A stretch of DNA of 64,000 bases from Microvirga soli (lineage in GTDB: Bacteria; Pseudomonadota; Alphaproteobacteria; Rhizobiales; Beijerinckiaceae): NCBI RefSeq assembly GCF_016734765.1, contig NZ_JAERQE010000013.1, forward strand, positions 1 through 64,000, read 5' to 3'. Below are positions 53,148 to 61,685 of the stretch, piece by piece. The notes beneath the pieces were generated by a model that had not been told where the DNA came from, searched no databases, and was given only the letters and a program-made list of their open reading frames with translations. The position numbers were made by a program, and so were the translations under genes. Position 1 is the first letter of the stretch, and the number at the start of each line of letters is the position of its first letter.

Positions 53148-53987
53148 TTAGCCTAGAGGAAGACTCCTTCCTGCCGGGCTCCGAAGAAATGGAGCAGCCA
53201 CGCTCCCTTTTCCGCCGCCGTGCCACGTGGCCTTCTCGGCTAGCTTCACGGCCAAGTCAGCCAGGCGAAAGCTGTTCTGGAGCGTCAACTCAAGATTGTC
53301 CTGCATGAGCGACACCTGAGCTCTGGTGAGGTCCTGAAGGGACCGGCACTGTGTGAGCTTGGTCCATCCCTCGAGGTTCGTCTGAAGCCGCTTCTGACTC
53401 ATGCTCAGGCATTCCTGCGAGAGATCCTGCACGCCTGTGGCGACAGTGTGCGCGCCGTCTGCTCCCATGCGAACAACTTCATCGACGCCGTCCAGGCTGC
53501 TTCGCACCGCTGGGAGCATATCGGTTGGCGTGCGATCTTCGACTTGCTTTGCGTCGTTGAGGCTCGCCAGTTCGTCCTCGACCTGGTCTGCGACCGCTCG
53601 AGCCTCCTCATCGCTGAGCACCTCGAGGACAGCCGGGAGAAGCTGTTTCCGGTCATCCCGAATATGTCGCTGGAATGCCTTACGGAGTTCAGCGACCTTG
53701 CCAAGAAATTCGCCGCTGCTCTTCTGCATAGTTTCGAGGTCTGCCAGCAGAGAGGCCGTCTCTTCGTTATCGTTGATGGAGGCGCTGAGCAGGTCCTGCA
53801 TCCCGTGCCTTTGCAGGATGGGGAAGAGATGCTGCTCCTGCAGGCTGGCGAGAAGCTCCAACTCATCCTTCAGGTCCACAAAGAGGCGTTCGCGTGTTTT
53901 GGTTGCGCTGTCTGAGGTTGCAAGGATTTTGTCGAAAAGGTCGTTCGCCCTGTCAGGCGGCGTCTGGCTGAAATGTTTTGAAGGCAT
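53148..53987 (-). CDS. Hemerythrin-like domain fused to a phasin domain
   Basis: 279 residues. N-terminal half is a helical bundle with the HHE-type pattern (KDELELLASLQEQHLFPIL, FQRHIRDDRKQLLPAVLEVL), although only some of the usual histidines are present. C-terminal half (about 150-260) is phasin-like: GVQDLSQECLSMSQKRLQTN, LTQCRSLQDLTRAQVSLMQDN. Phasins coat polyhydroxyalkanoate granules; the hemerythrin-like part may bind a diiron centre. Fusion of the two is uncommon to my knowledge. Role inferred. Confidence 0.75.
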   Translation of the reverse strand: MPSKHFSQTPPDRANDLFDKILATSDSATKTRERLFVDLKDELELLASLQEQHLFPILQRHGMQDLLSASINDNEETASLLADLETMQKSSGEFLGKVAELRKAFQRHIRDDRKQLLPAVLEVLSDEEARAVADQVEDELASLNDAKQVEDRTPTDMLPAVRSSLDGVDEVVRMGADGAHTVATGVQDLSQECLSMSQKRLQTNLEGWTKLTQCRSLQDLTRAQVSLMQDNLELTLQNSFRLADLAVKLAEKATWHGGGKGSVAAPFLRSPAGRSLPLG

Positions 53988-54370
53988 TGTCTTTCCTCAT
54001 TGGCTGAAAATGGATCAACTCAAATACGCACAGCTCATGCGTCACATGCGGAATCATCCGACGTCACGCCAAGTTCCCAAGATTTCCATAGCGGAGCCAG
54101 AAACTCCTTAGTCACGTGCCGACTTCACCAGAAAACCATGACCTGAGTACGACAGGGCTCATGAGAAAGCTGCAGTCTCTTCGGTCGAGGATTTCCAATT
54201 GGTGCAGAAGAGTATCGCGATGCATGACCGCCGCGCTCAGAGGCAAAAGCCCATGCTGCTTATAATCACATGAAGGGCGTTTGGATCTTGTACTTTTATG
54301 AACTTATCATCCGCCGCTAATGACGGGCCTCAGGTGCTTATTTCTTGATCGGCCCTGAGGGCAACCGCAA
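53988..54370. other. Gene-poor gap
   Basis: 383 bases without a convincing gene. A pair CCTCAGG/CCTGAGG near 54332-54360 could be a weak terminator for the minus-strand gene to the right. A 33-codon plus-strand ORF at 54010-54111 lacks a ribosome site. Confidence 0.4.
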
Positions 54371-54679
54371 TCAACGCGCTGCCGTCATTCCGGCAGCTTC
54401 CGGAACGGGGCTCTTGGTGAGAGTGATCTTGCTGGCGCTCCGATCGCACGAAACGGTGACGAAACCGTCCGAGGCCTGGATACGAGCTGTCACCACATCG
54501 CTCGTGTTGACGAGCTTGATCGGCTCCTCGCCCATCTCCTGCGCAGCTTCGCTGATGATCGAGAGGCACTCGCCGAAGGGCATGGAGGCAATGCGGGTAT
54601 CGGCCGACTGAGCCAGAGCGCCACCCATTGCTGCCGTACCGAAGGTGCCAGCCAAGATTATCATCAGAAAGGAGCGCAT
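54371..54679 (-). CDS. Small exported protein, unknown function
   Basis: 102 residues from the ATG at 54679 (upstream ATGs at 54712/54709 are in the same frame). Signal peptide MRSFLMIILAGTFGTAAMGG with cleavage near ALAQSA. The mature part has Cys residues in GECLS and VSCDRS that may form a disulfide. Periplasmic; function unknown. Confidence 0.7.
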   Translation of the reverse strand: MRSFLMIILAGTFGTAAMGGALAQSADTRIASMPFGECLSIISEAAQEMGEEPIKLVNTSDVVTARIQASDGFVTVSCDRSASKITLTKSPVPEAAGMTAAR

Positions 54680-54894
54680 CAACCTATTCTCCAACGCCCG
54701 GAAGATCATCACACCCGGACTTTGCCCGCTGTGCTCTATCGCACAGAGAGGGAACGTGCCGTGGCATGGGGCCGTTCCTCGCCGTCGATGTCGCAGGGGG
54801 TGCCTGCCGGTTGCGGTGGATCCTATTCCACGGCCGTTAGCAGAGGCTGAATCTTGGCGCTGAAAAGCTGAGCCGCCTTGTTCTTGGCGATGCT

Positions 54895-55068
54895 TCAGCC
54901 GCTCGATTCTTTTTGGTTTCCAAGGATCTGGCGTCCGCGTCGCTCTGCCTGCTCCAAAGCTTCGGCCAAAAGCTGCCGACCCTGGAGGAGGGCCTGCTCG
55001 TCATGGACGGTGAGGCTCAAGGCCGAGAGAATTTTGTCCGCTTCCGTTTCGTGGCGAGTGTCTGGCAT
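54895..55068 (-). CDS. Small hypothetical protein
   Basis: 57 residues from the ATG at 55068 (MPDTRHETEADKILSALS), highly charged and helical, ending QAERRGRQILGNQKESSG. Not recognised. AGAGAA lies upstream of the start. Confidence 0.5.
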   Translation of the reverse strand: MPDTRHETEADKILSALSLTVHDEQALLQGRQLLAEALEQAERRGRQILGNQKESSG

Positions 55069-55399
55069 GGGGCATTCTCTTTTCAAGCTCTGCCGGTGGA
55101 ACTGCCGAACTTCATCTCAGGTTCCAAGCGGATTTCGAGTGACCTTTTCCAAGGTCGAGCACACTAGCCTCAAAAGAGCCTACCTTGGCCCTTAGGTCGC
55201 GTGACATGCACTCAGTGAGCCTTGTCAGCCTTCAGGAATTGTAAGACACTTACATCCATTAAGCTGAGTTCTCATGATTGCCGATGCGCGAGCCCCGTTC
55301 CGGGGCCGTGACAAGTCTTGGTATGCGTAGGGCCCTTCCTGCCGGGTCTGTTCGTGGCAGGTCCATCCGATTGATGTTCACCCTATTGCGCGTTCAGAC
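55069..55399. other. Gene-free gap
   Basis: 331 bases between two small genes on opposite strands; no RNA gene or clear regulatory element found. Confidence 0.4.
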
Positions 55400-55654
55400 A
55401 TGATTCATCGCAACACTGGCAGTCATGGTTCCATGACAGGCCACCACCCTGATCCCTTGAGGGATGCTCTTGATCTCCAGCATCGGGTGAGGTCCTTGAG
55501 GGCATTGCTCGAATTGCAGCGTTGGCAGATCGAAGTGCTCAGCGACAGGCTCTACTCATCCGATCCGGGCGGGATCGCCGCCAAGCGGCTGCTTGCTCTC
55601 AAGCGCAGTGAGACAGAGACGCTCCAAGCACCTCGGGCCGTCAACGATCCCTGA
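55400..55654 (+). CDS. Small hypothetical helical protein
   Basis: 84 residues, starting MIHRNTGSHGSMTGHHPDP; a second ATG (MTGHHPDP, 55433) is possible. The body LRDALDLQHRVRSLRALLEL is likely coiled coil. Not recognised. It converges on the Omp gene across the terminator at 55683-55710. Confidence 0.5.
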   Translation: MIHRNTGSHGSMTGHHPDPLRDALDLQHRVRSLRALLELQRWQIEVLSDRLYSSDPGGIAAKRLLALKRSETETLQAPRAVNDP

Positions 55655-55682
55655 CGCACTTTCCGGTCAACAGAAAAAAGAA

Positions 55683-55710
55683 AAGGCCCAGTGCTGCTGC
55701 ACCGGGCCTT
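55683..55710 (-). terminator. Rho-independent terminator of outer-membrane protein gene
   Basis: AAGGCCC...GGGCCTT hairpin followed on the minus strand by TTTTCTTTTTTC, 25 bases beyond the Omp stop. Confidence 0.82.
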
Positions 55711-55734
55711 CGTGTTTTCGGAAATGTCGGACGG

Positions 55735-56442
55735 TCAGTTGAACTTGTAGTTCACGCCCGCACGCAGCACGCCGAACTCGGCATCGCGGTTGACGCTCAC
55801 GCGACCGCCTTGGTCGAAATTGTCCTTGGTATCGATATCCACATAGAGGCCTTCGACCTTGGCGGTGAAATTGTTGGTGATCGCGTATTCGACACCGCCG
55901 CCGATGGTCCAGCCCCAGTTGACCTCATCGCCTGAATGATGCCCGAGAACCGGGTCGTAGCCTCTGTTGCCGCCGACATCGCCATAGGCGAAACCGCCTG
56001 TGCCATAGACCAGGGCGCGGTCGAAGGCCACGCCGGCGCGGGCGCGGATGGTGCCGAAGAAGCCACCCGAGTCGCCCGGGTAATAGGTCGTGCCGTAGGA
56101 GGCACCCTTGTTGCCGACAGCAGCATATTGGAGATCCGTCTCCACGCCAGCCACGAACATGCCGAACTGATAATTGTACCCGCCCTGTGCGCCGCCCACG
56201 AAGCCACTGTGCCGCCGACCGGGAATGCTGCCGAAGGTCGGATCGTAGAAGCGGCTATCGCCCATGTTCCAGCCATAGCCGGCGTTCAGGCCCGCATAGA
56301 AGCCGGTCCAGGTGAAAACCGGGAGCGCATTGTAGGAAGCGGCAGGGGAGTAGCGGGACGGAAGATCGGCCGCCTGGGCATTCGAAGCCGCAAGGCCGAG
56401 AGCCGCTGTGGCAGCGAGCAGTCCAAGAGCAGATTTACGCAT
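55735..56442 (-). CDS. Outer-membrane beta-barrel protein, Omp25/Omp31 type
   Basis: 235 residues from the ATG at 56442 (the frame extends to 56592 in sequence that is not protein-like). Signal peptide MRKSALGLLAATAALGLAAS, cleaved near NAQA-ADLPSR. Mature part FTWTGFYAGLNAGYGWNMGD, repeated glycine/aromatic strands (GFVGGAQGGYNYQF, WGWTIGGGVEYAITNNF) and a C-terminal aromatic NYKFN. This is the typical Hyphomicrobiales outer-membrane protein with an eight-strand barrel. Own terminator and about 320-base upstream region. Confidence 0.9.
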   Translation of the reverse strand: MRKSALGLLAATAALGLAASNAQAADLPSRYSPAASYNALPVFTWTGFYAGLNAGYGWNMGDSRFYDPTFGSIPGRRHSGFVGGAQGGYNYQFGMFVAGVETDLQYAAVGNKGASYGTTYYPGDSGGFFGTIRARAGVAFDRALVYGTGGFAYGDVGGNRGYDPVLGHHSGDEVNWGWTIGGGVEYAITNNFTAKVEGLYVDIDTKDNFDQGGRVSVNRDAEFGVLRAGVNYKFN

Positions 56443-56761
56443 GATTGTATTCCGTACTTGTGAGCCAGAAATCGCTAGGCATGAAGTGCCCGTCGCTTGG
56501 TTCATAAGAGAATATGAGAGAATGTTGCAATATGTTTGGATGTAACCGTTTGAAACATGCTTGATGCTTCGTGAACGTTTACTTTTCATCAACCATGATG
56601 CGGGGGTGCGGGTTGAGATCGGCTGGCGATTATGTGCAAATCGGACCGTAACGTCGGGCCTTCCAGCCTCAGGTTAAGAGACAAAAACTTGGCCTCATCC
56701 CCTTAAGGGTGAGGCCTTTTTCTCCAAAGCTGAGATCGTCGGTTCGACAGTCAGAAGACCC
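56443..56761. promoter_or_regulatory. Upstream region of Omp gene
   Basis: About 320 bases. AT-rich 56500-56590 probably contains the Omp promoter and 5' leader. The right part holds the bidirectional terminator at 56691-56717. Confidence 0.45.
56691..56717. terminator. Bidirectional terminator after NUDIX gene
   Basis: GGCCTCATCCC...GGGTGAGGCC hairpin with T-rich tails on both strands (CTTTTTCTCC on plus, AAGTTTTTG on minus). It ends the NUDIX transcript reading leftward. Confidence 0.75.
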
Positions 56762-57193
56762 TTAGAGCGAATTCGACTCCAGCGCCTGAGCGCGCCGAAC
56801 GATCGTGTCCACATCGGCGCTCATGGCAAGCCTGTCATGTTCAAGGTCGATCACTGGAAACCAGCCGGCCTCAAGTGCGTCGTCGCCCGCGATAGGCTCG
56901 CCGGAGATCCACCGGCAACGAACGGCGATCAGGATGTAGTGCTGGTGAACCACGCCGGAAGGATCCGGCACCAGGATGTCGAGCGTGGTGATGACGTCCT
57001 GGGCTTCCGCATGGACGCCCGTCTCTTCCAGCAACTCCCGGATGGCTGCCGCGCGGACCGTCTCGCCGAATTCGATTTTTCCACCGGGGAAGCCCCACAG
57101 TCCGGCATCGGGCGGATTGGCCCGGCGGACCAGCAGGGTTCGCTCCTCATGGATGACGACGGCAATGACGGCTGGAGTGGGAGATGAAGACAT
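56762..57193 (-). CDS. NUDIX hydrolase
   Basis: 143 residues. Complete Nudix box GGKIEFGETVRAAAIRELLE followed by ETGV (G-x5-E-x7-R-E-U-x-E-E-x-G-U) near residues 37-60. Hydrolyses a nucleoside-diphosphate-linked substrate; which one is unknown. The N-terminus IAVVIHEERTLLVRRANPPDAGLWGFP is typical of the MutT/ADP-ribose group. Its ATG directly follows the U-tract of the phasin terminator and has no Shine-Dalgarno. Confidence 0.88.
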   Translation of the reverse strand: MSSSPTPAVIAVVIHEERTLLVRRANPPDAGLWGFPGGKIEFGETVRAAAIRELLEETGVHAEAQDVITTLDILVPDPSGVVHQHYILIAVRCRWISGEPIAGDDALEAGWFPVIDLEHDRLAMSADVDTIVRRAQALESNSL

Positions 57194-57197
57194 GAAA

Positions 57198-57224
57198 AAG
57201 GCTCGGCCGATGTGGCCGAGCCTT
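57198..57224 (-). terminator. Terminator of phasin genes
   Basis: Perfect 11-base stem AAGGCTCGGCC/GGCCGAGCCTT with a five-base loop, then TTTTC on the minus strand, abutting the NUDIX start codon. Confidence 0.85.
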
Positions 57225-57254
57225 AACGCATGATCATGCGGAGGAATAGTCCGC

Positions 57255-57758
57255 TCAGCGCCCTGGCCGCTGGAAGGCCGAGTGCAGAGGCTCCAGGCTC
57301 TTGGTAAACCAGAGCGCCGTCGACTCTGCGATGTCCTTCCACTGGGCGGAAGCGGCCTCGTAGGCCAGACGCGTCGCTTGGCTATGCGCCTTGAGGGCCT
57401 CGGGCAACGGGGCAGGGCTGATCGCCGAGCGCCAGAGGTCGAGAGCCGTGCTGCTTTGGATGGTCAGGGCATCGATGATCTTGCCATTGACCTCCAGGGC
57501 ACCTTTTGCGGACACCGTCACAGCCTCGCCGACGGCTTGACGGAAGGCGTCGCTCTGCTTTTGTGCCGAGGAGAAGAGAGCCTCAGCCGAGGCAGGCTTC
57601 ACCTCGACGGCCTTCGCCTGCCTTGCAGGCTTGGCAGCCGGAACCGCTTCCAAGACCGCGGCGGCTGGAGCAGCCGCCAGCTCGATGAGATCGGCTCTCG
57701 GCTCGAGGCTGGTGGCCTTCGTTGCTCTCTTGGCTCTTGGCTTCTTCGCTTCCGCCAT
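57255..57758 (-). CDS. Phasin-family protein
   Basis: 167 residues. Basic Ala/Lys-rich N-terminus (MAEAKKPRAKRATKATS) and a phasin helical core FRQAVGEAVTVSAKGALEVN, with SQATRLAYEAASAQWKDI. Binds polyhydroxyalkanoate granule surfaces or acts in stress. Lies 33 bases after the second phasin gene on the same strand; likely one transcript. Confidence 0.85.
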   Translation of the reverse strand: MAEAKKPRAKRATKATSLEPRADLIELAAAPAAAVLEAVPAAKPARQAKAVEVKPASAEALFSSAQKQSDAFRQAVGEAVTVSAKGALEVNGKIIDALTIQSSTALDLWRSAISPAPLPEALKAHSQATRLAYEAASAQWKDIAESTALWFTKSLEPLHSAFQRPGR

Positions 57759-57791
57759 CGTGAGGTCCTCGCAGGGCTGTTGGAGAGTGGC

Positions 57792-58172
57792 TTACTTCTT
57801 GGAGCCCGGCTGCTTCATGGCCGACTGTGCCATGGAACCGAATTCCTTCATCTGGGCCTGCATCGCCTCGAACTGGCTGCGCACGAACTCAGCCTGGATC
57901 TGCATCGCTTCCTGCATGTCCTTGGCGCGAACCATCCTCTGAGCGAGGTCGAAGGCCGCGTTCAGGTTCTGCTCGGTATAGGCGAAGGTCTTGCGCGCTG
58001 CATCGCGGGCGCTGGTCTGGACCGTAGCGGCCGAGCCTTCGAAGGTGTCGGCCGTCTTCTGAGCCGCGCTCATGAAGCCGTCGATAGCCTTGCGGGCCTG
58101 ATCGACGCTCTTCTCGGCGAAATCGCGCATCTCCGGGGGGATCTCATAACCTTGGGGCTGGTTCGCTGCCAT
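57792..58172 (-). CDS. Phasin-family protein
   Basis: 126 residues from the ATG at 58172 (upstream frame to 58217 is 5' leader). Classic Phasin_2 pattern: EIPPEMRDFAEKSVDQARKA, FMSAAQKTADTFEGSA, AFDLAQRMVRAKDMQEAMQI and FVRSQFEAMQAQMKEFG. First gene of the two-phasin unit. Its divergent upstream region shares the space with the sensor kinase gene. Confidence 0.92.
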   Translation of the reverse strand: MAANQPQGYEIPPEMRDFAEKSVDQARKAIDGFMSAAQKTADTFEGSAATVQTSARDAARKTFAYTEQNLNAAFDLAQRMVRAKDMQEAMQIQAEFVRSQFEAMQAQMKEFGSMAQSAMKQPGSKK

Positions 58173-58373
58173 GACGTGCTCCTTGCTAAATAAGGCATTT
58201 GTGCAGTGCAATATCACATTGTGCGCTGCAAAATCAACTGCTTTGTGCCTCGCGTTATTAAGGTTACCTGAAAGTAAATGGATTCAAGGGTCCCGCCTTG
58301 CATGCTTGACCGCACATATTATTCTAGAAGCTCAACAGAAGACTTTCTGTGACATTCCCTGCAAGGACCGTTG

Positions 58374-61076
58374 ATGACGGGTGGTCCCGATCCCTTTGAG
58401 ATGCTGATCGTGCGGCTTGCCGCCGAGCCGGACTTGGGCCTGCTTGCCGGGCCGGGCGCGGTCGTGTTCATCTGGGATCGGACAGGGGAGGGGCTGCTCT
58501 GGACATCACTTGGCTCTGACGGGGTGAGGGATGCCTTTGCGGAGGGCTTCGAGAGGGTAACCCGCGATGTTCGCACCCGTGAACGGATCAAGGCTCTCGC
58601 CGGCGGCCTTGCCCCCCACGCGGGTGTCCGGGTGGAGCGTCTGAGGCTCGACCCAACTCGCCCTTGGCTTCCGGTTGCCTGCGCCTGCCGTTTGGCGACC
58701 TTGGACAACGGCGAAGCCGTACTGGTGACCGCCTTCAGTGGATCGGCAAACAGGGCCAGGCGCCCTCGCGCTCGTCAAGCTGCCGACGAGAATTCACCGT
58801 CTCAGAAGCAAATTCCTGAAATCTCGGGCGATCCTGCTCGGCAAGCGGACCAGCCCCGCGGCCCAATCCGGTTCGTCTGGCAGACGGATTCGCAGACCCG
58901 CTTCATCGAAATCTCGCCGGAGCTTGCCCGAGCGGTCGGACCTGTTGCGGCCGATATCGTCGGGCGGACCTGGGACGAGGTGTCTTGTTCGGTCGTCGAG
59001 GATCCGGACGGCGCCGTCGCTGACCTTTTTGCCCACCGGGCTACCTGGAGCGGACGCACCGTTTTCTGGAATATCGACAACGCGCCATTGCAGGTACCCG
59101 TCGATTGGGCCGGCATGCCCGTCCTAAGCGCGGACCGGAAGCTCATCGGCTTTCGGGGTTTCGGCCTTCTGCGCATGGACGCGACGCGTGAGCGGGAAGT
59201 CATCGAGACCTCGATGGAGGATGAGGGGAGCAGTCGGGCCGATCTGATCGCCCAGAGCCTCGTCCCTGACGACACCTTTCCGTTCCGTCCGCCGGAGGAA
59301 ATGCCCTCGCAGGAGCCAGAGGACGGGAGCGATGCGCCCGATGAGGACAACTGGTTCACCAATCTTCGGGAGCAGGTAGCAGAAGCGCTCTCCAGCACCG
59401 CGCCACCGGAGCCTGCGCCGCAACGGAAGCTTGCGGATAAGCAGCCTCCCGGATCGACCCTTTCGGATGCCGAGCGAAATGCGTTTCGGGAAATTGCGCG
59501 GGCGCTCGGCGCGCGCCTGGAGGATGGGTCATCTCAGGACAAGGCTCCGGATCAACCCGGCGGCCCCGAAGAGCCCGCACAGGCTGCCGAGAGAGATGCT
59601 CCCTCCGAGCCAGCGGCCCCTCCGGCCAGCGGCGACCCCATCCTCGATCGGCTGCCGATCGGCATCCTGATCCATCGCGGCGAACGCATCCTTTTCGCCA
59701 ACCGCTTCCTGCTCGATCTCACCGGCTATGAGACGATCGAGCAGATCCGGGCCGATGGCGGACTCGTGCATCTGTTTCGCGGCTCTCCCGCCCTTGGAGG
59801 TTCGGGCGAGGAGGACACGGCCCTCGCGCTGACCACACGCGGCGGCGAGAACATCGCCGTCACATTACGTGCTTCGTCTGCCGCGTGGGACGGCGGGGAG
59901 GCGGCCCTTCTGGTGATCCGCAGGGCTTCCAATGCCGATGTTCCCCCGCCTTCGCCCCAGGACAGCCGCGTCCATGAGCTGGAGGCGATCCTCGATACGG
60001 CCACCGACGGCGTGATCGTGCTCAACGAGACGGGGCGCATCCTCTCCCTCAACCGCTCGGCCGAGGCGCTCTTCGGCTATGACGAGCGGGCGGTGGCGGG
60101 CGATGCCATCACGGTGCTGCTGGCACCTGAGAGCCACATCGTTGCCCTCGATTATCTTGAACGCCTGCGCTCGCCAGGGGTCGGCAGCCTGCTCAACGAC
60201 GGGCGCGAGGTGCTCGGCCGGGAGCGCCAGGGCGGATCCATCCCGCTCTTCATGACCATGGGCCGCCTGGGCGATGGTCCGGAGCGGCGGTTCTGCGCGG
60301 TTCTGCGCGACATCACGGCTTTCAAGAAGACCGAAGGCGAGCTGATCGGTGCCAAGCATGCGGCTGAGGAAGCGAGCGCCCAGAAATCCGATCTCCTGGC
60401 CAAGATCAGCCATGAGATCCGCACGCCTTTGAATGCCATCCTCGGCTTTGCTGAAGTCATGCTCGAGGAGCGCTTCGGCCCAATTGAGAACGATCGTTAC
60501 AAGGAATACCTCAAGGACGTTCACGCCTCCGGCGCGCATGTGATCAGCCTCGTGAACGATCTCCTGGATCTTGCGAAAATCGAAGCGGGGCGTCTGGAGC
60601 TCTCGTTTACCGGGGTCGGCTTGAACGATCTCGTGTCCAGCTGCGTCGCCCTGCTTCAGCCGCAGGCCGCCCGCGACCGCATCGTCATGCGCATGAGCTT
60701 TGCGCCGAAGCTGCCGCCTGTGGTGGCCGACGAGCGTTCCATGCGCCAGATCGTGCTTAACCTCGTGTCAAACGCCATCAAGTTCACCGATGCGGGCGGG
60801 CAGGTGATCGTCTCCACGGCCATGACGGACCGGGGCGAAGTGGCCTTCCGGGTGCGCGACACCGGCATCGGCATGACGCCCGAGGAGGTCGAGGCTGCCC
60901 TCGAACCTTTCCGCCAGCTCGCGACCTCGCGCAAGCGCGGCGGCACGGGTCTCGGTCTGCCTCTCACCAAGGCGCTCGTCGAAGCCAATTGCGGTGCGCT
61001 GCAGATCTCCAGCCGACCCAGCGAGGGAACCCTCGTCGAGGTGATCTTCCCGCCGACGCGGGTCTGGGCGGAATAG
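58374..61076 (+). CDS. PAS-domain sensor histidine kinase (PdhS-like)
   Basis: 900 residues from the ATG at 58374 (AAGGA upstream). N-terminal variable domains up to residue about 400, including an acidic Pro-rich stretch (about 310-425), then PAS-type domains (DRLPIGILIHRGERILFANR and ELEAILDTATDGVIVLNETG). HisKA domain: KISHEIRTPLNAILGFAEVM with His680. HATPase: N box NLVSNAIKFT (Asn800), DTGIGM, and GGTGLGLPLTK. The kinase core resembles PdhS/PleC-type kinases that control cell-cycle regulators in alphaproteobacteria. No membrane segment visible, so cytoplasmic. Its stop overlaps the GNAT gene by one base (TAGTG). Confidence 0.9.
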   Translation: MTGGPDPFEMLIVRLAAEPDLGLLAGPGAVVFIWDRTGEGLLWTSLGSDGVRDAFAEGFERVTRDVRTRERIKALAGGLAPHAGVRVERLRLDPTRPWLPVACACRLATLDNGEAVLVTAFSGSANRARRPRARQAADENSPSQKQIPEISGDPARQADQPRGPIRFVWQTDSQTRFIEISPELARAVGPVAADIVGRTWDEVSCSVVEDPDGAVADLFAHRATWSGRTVFWNIDNAPLQVPVDWAGMPVLSADRKLIGFRGFGLLRMDATREREVIETSMEDEGSSRADLIAQSLVPDDTFPFRPPEEMPSQEPEDGSDAPDEDNWFTNLREQVAEALSSTAPPEPAPQRKLADKQPPGSTLSDAERNAFREIARALGARLEDGSSQDKAPDQPGGPEEPAQAAERDAPSEPAAPPASGDPILDRLPIGILIHRGERILFANRFLLDLTGYETIEQIRADGGLVHLFRGSPALGGSGEEDTALALTTRGGENIAVTLRASSAAWDGGEAALLVIRRASNADVPPPSPQDSRVHELEAILDTATDGVIVLNETGRILSLNRSAEALFGYDERAVAGDAITVLLAPESHIVALDYLERLRSPGVGSLLNDGREVLGRERQGGSIPLFMTMGRLGDGPERRFCAVLRDITAFKKTEGELIGAKHAAEEASAQKSDLLAKISHEIRTPLNAILGFAEVMLEERFGPIENDRYKEYLKDVHASGAHVISLVNDLLDLAKIEAGRLELSFTGVGLNDLVSSCVALLQPQAARDRIVMRMSFAPKLPPVVADERSMRQIVLNLVSNAIKFTDAGGQVIVSTAMTDRGEVAFRVRDTGIGMTPEEVEAALEPFRQLATSRKRGGTGLGLPLTKALVEANCGALQISSRPSEGTLVEVIFPPTRVWAE

Positions 61077-61558
61077 TGAAGAGCTTCGTTCTGCGCCGCG
61101 CTGCCCAGGCCGACATGGAGGCGGTCGCTCGGTTGCACCGCCACGTGCGCAAGACCTGCCTCCCGTATCTGCCTGAGCTTCACACGCCGGAGCAGGATCT
61201 GGCGTTTTTCGAGGAACACGTCTTTCCATCCTCCACGATCTGGTTGGCCGAGGATGAGGGCCGACTGATCGGTTTTGCAGTCTCGAAGCAGGACTGGCTC
61301 GATCATCTCTATGTCGATCCGGGTTGGCATGGCCGCGGCGTGGGAAAAGCCCTTCTGAGAGCTGTCTGGGAAGATGCACAGGAGCTGAATCTCTGGACCT
61401 TCCAGGCCAACCTGCAGGCGCGCCGGTTCTATGAACGCCACGGCTTCAGGCTGGTTGAGATGACAGATGGCTCCGGCAACGAGGAGCGCACCCCGGATGC
61501 GCGTTACCGCTGGACACGAACCCAGGCCGGGGAGGGCGGTGATCCACCGCATTCATGA
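61076..61558 (+). CDS. GNAT-family N-acetyltransferase
   Basis: 160 residues, starting at the GTG that overlaps the kinase stop; the frame upstream of it is only shadow. Acetyl-CoA motif WLDHLYVDPGWHGRGVGKAL (R/Q-x-x-G-x-G/A), and C-terminal ANLQARRFYERHGFRLVE. Substrate unknown. Translational coupling to the histidine kinase is unusual and suggests co-regulation. Confidence 0.88.
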   Translation: MKSFVLRRAAQADMEAVARLHRHVRKTCLPYLPELHTPEQDLAFFEEHVFPSSTIWLAEDEGRLIGFAVSKQDWLDHLYVDPGWHGRGVGKALLRAVWEDAQELNLWTFQANLQARRFYERHGFRLVEMTDGSGNEERTPDARYRWTRTQAGEGGDPPHS

Positions 61559-61685
61559 GACCGACACCTGCCCGTGATCCTGTGCGATCGATCAAAGCCG
61601 CCGGGCTGACTTGCGCTTATTGTCAGCCGCAATAGGTTCTGGTGGGCTGCTCCGCCCCAAAATGTCCACGAGACGAAGGATCTTC

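Noticed and set aside
53401..54111. 236-residue plus-strand open frame across the hemerythrin-phasin gene
   Set aside because: It is rich in Ser/Arg/Cys, lacks a ribosome site and is a shadow of the better-supported minus-strand gene.
54010..54111. 33-codon plus-strand ORF
   Set aside because: No ribosome-binding site and no distinctive composition.
57282..58193. 303-residue plus-strand open frame across both phasin genes
   Set aside because: Composition (Arg/Leu/Gly-rich) is that of an antisense shadow; the minus strand encodes two clear phasins.
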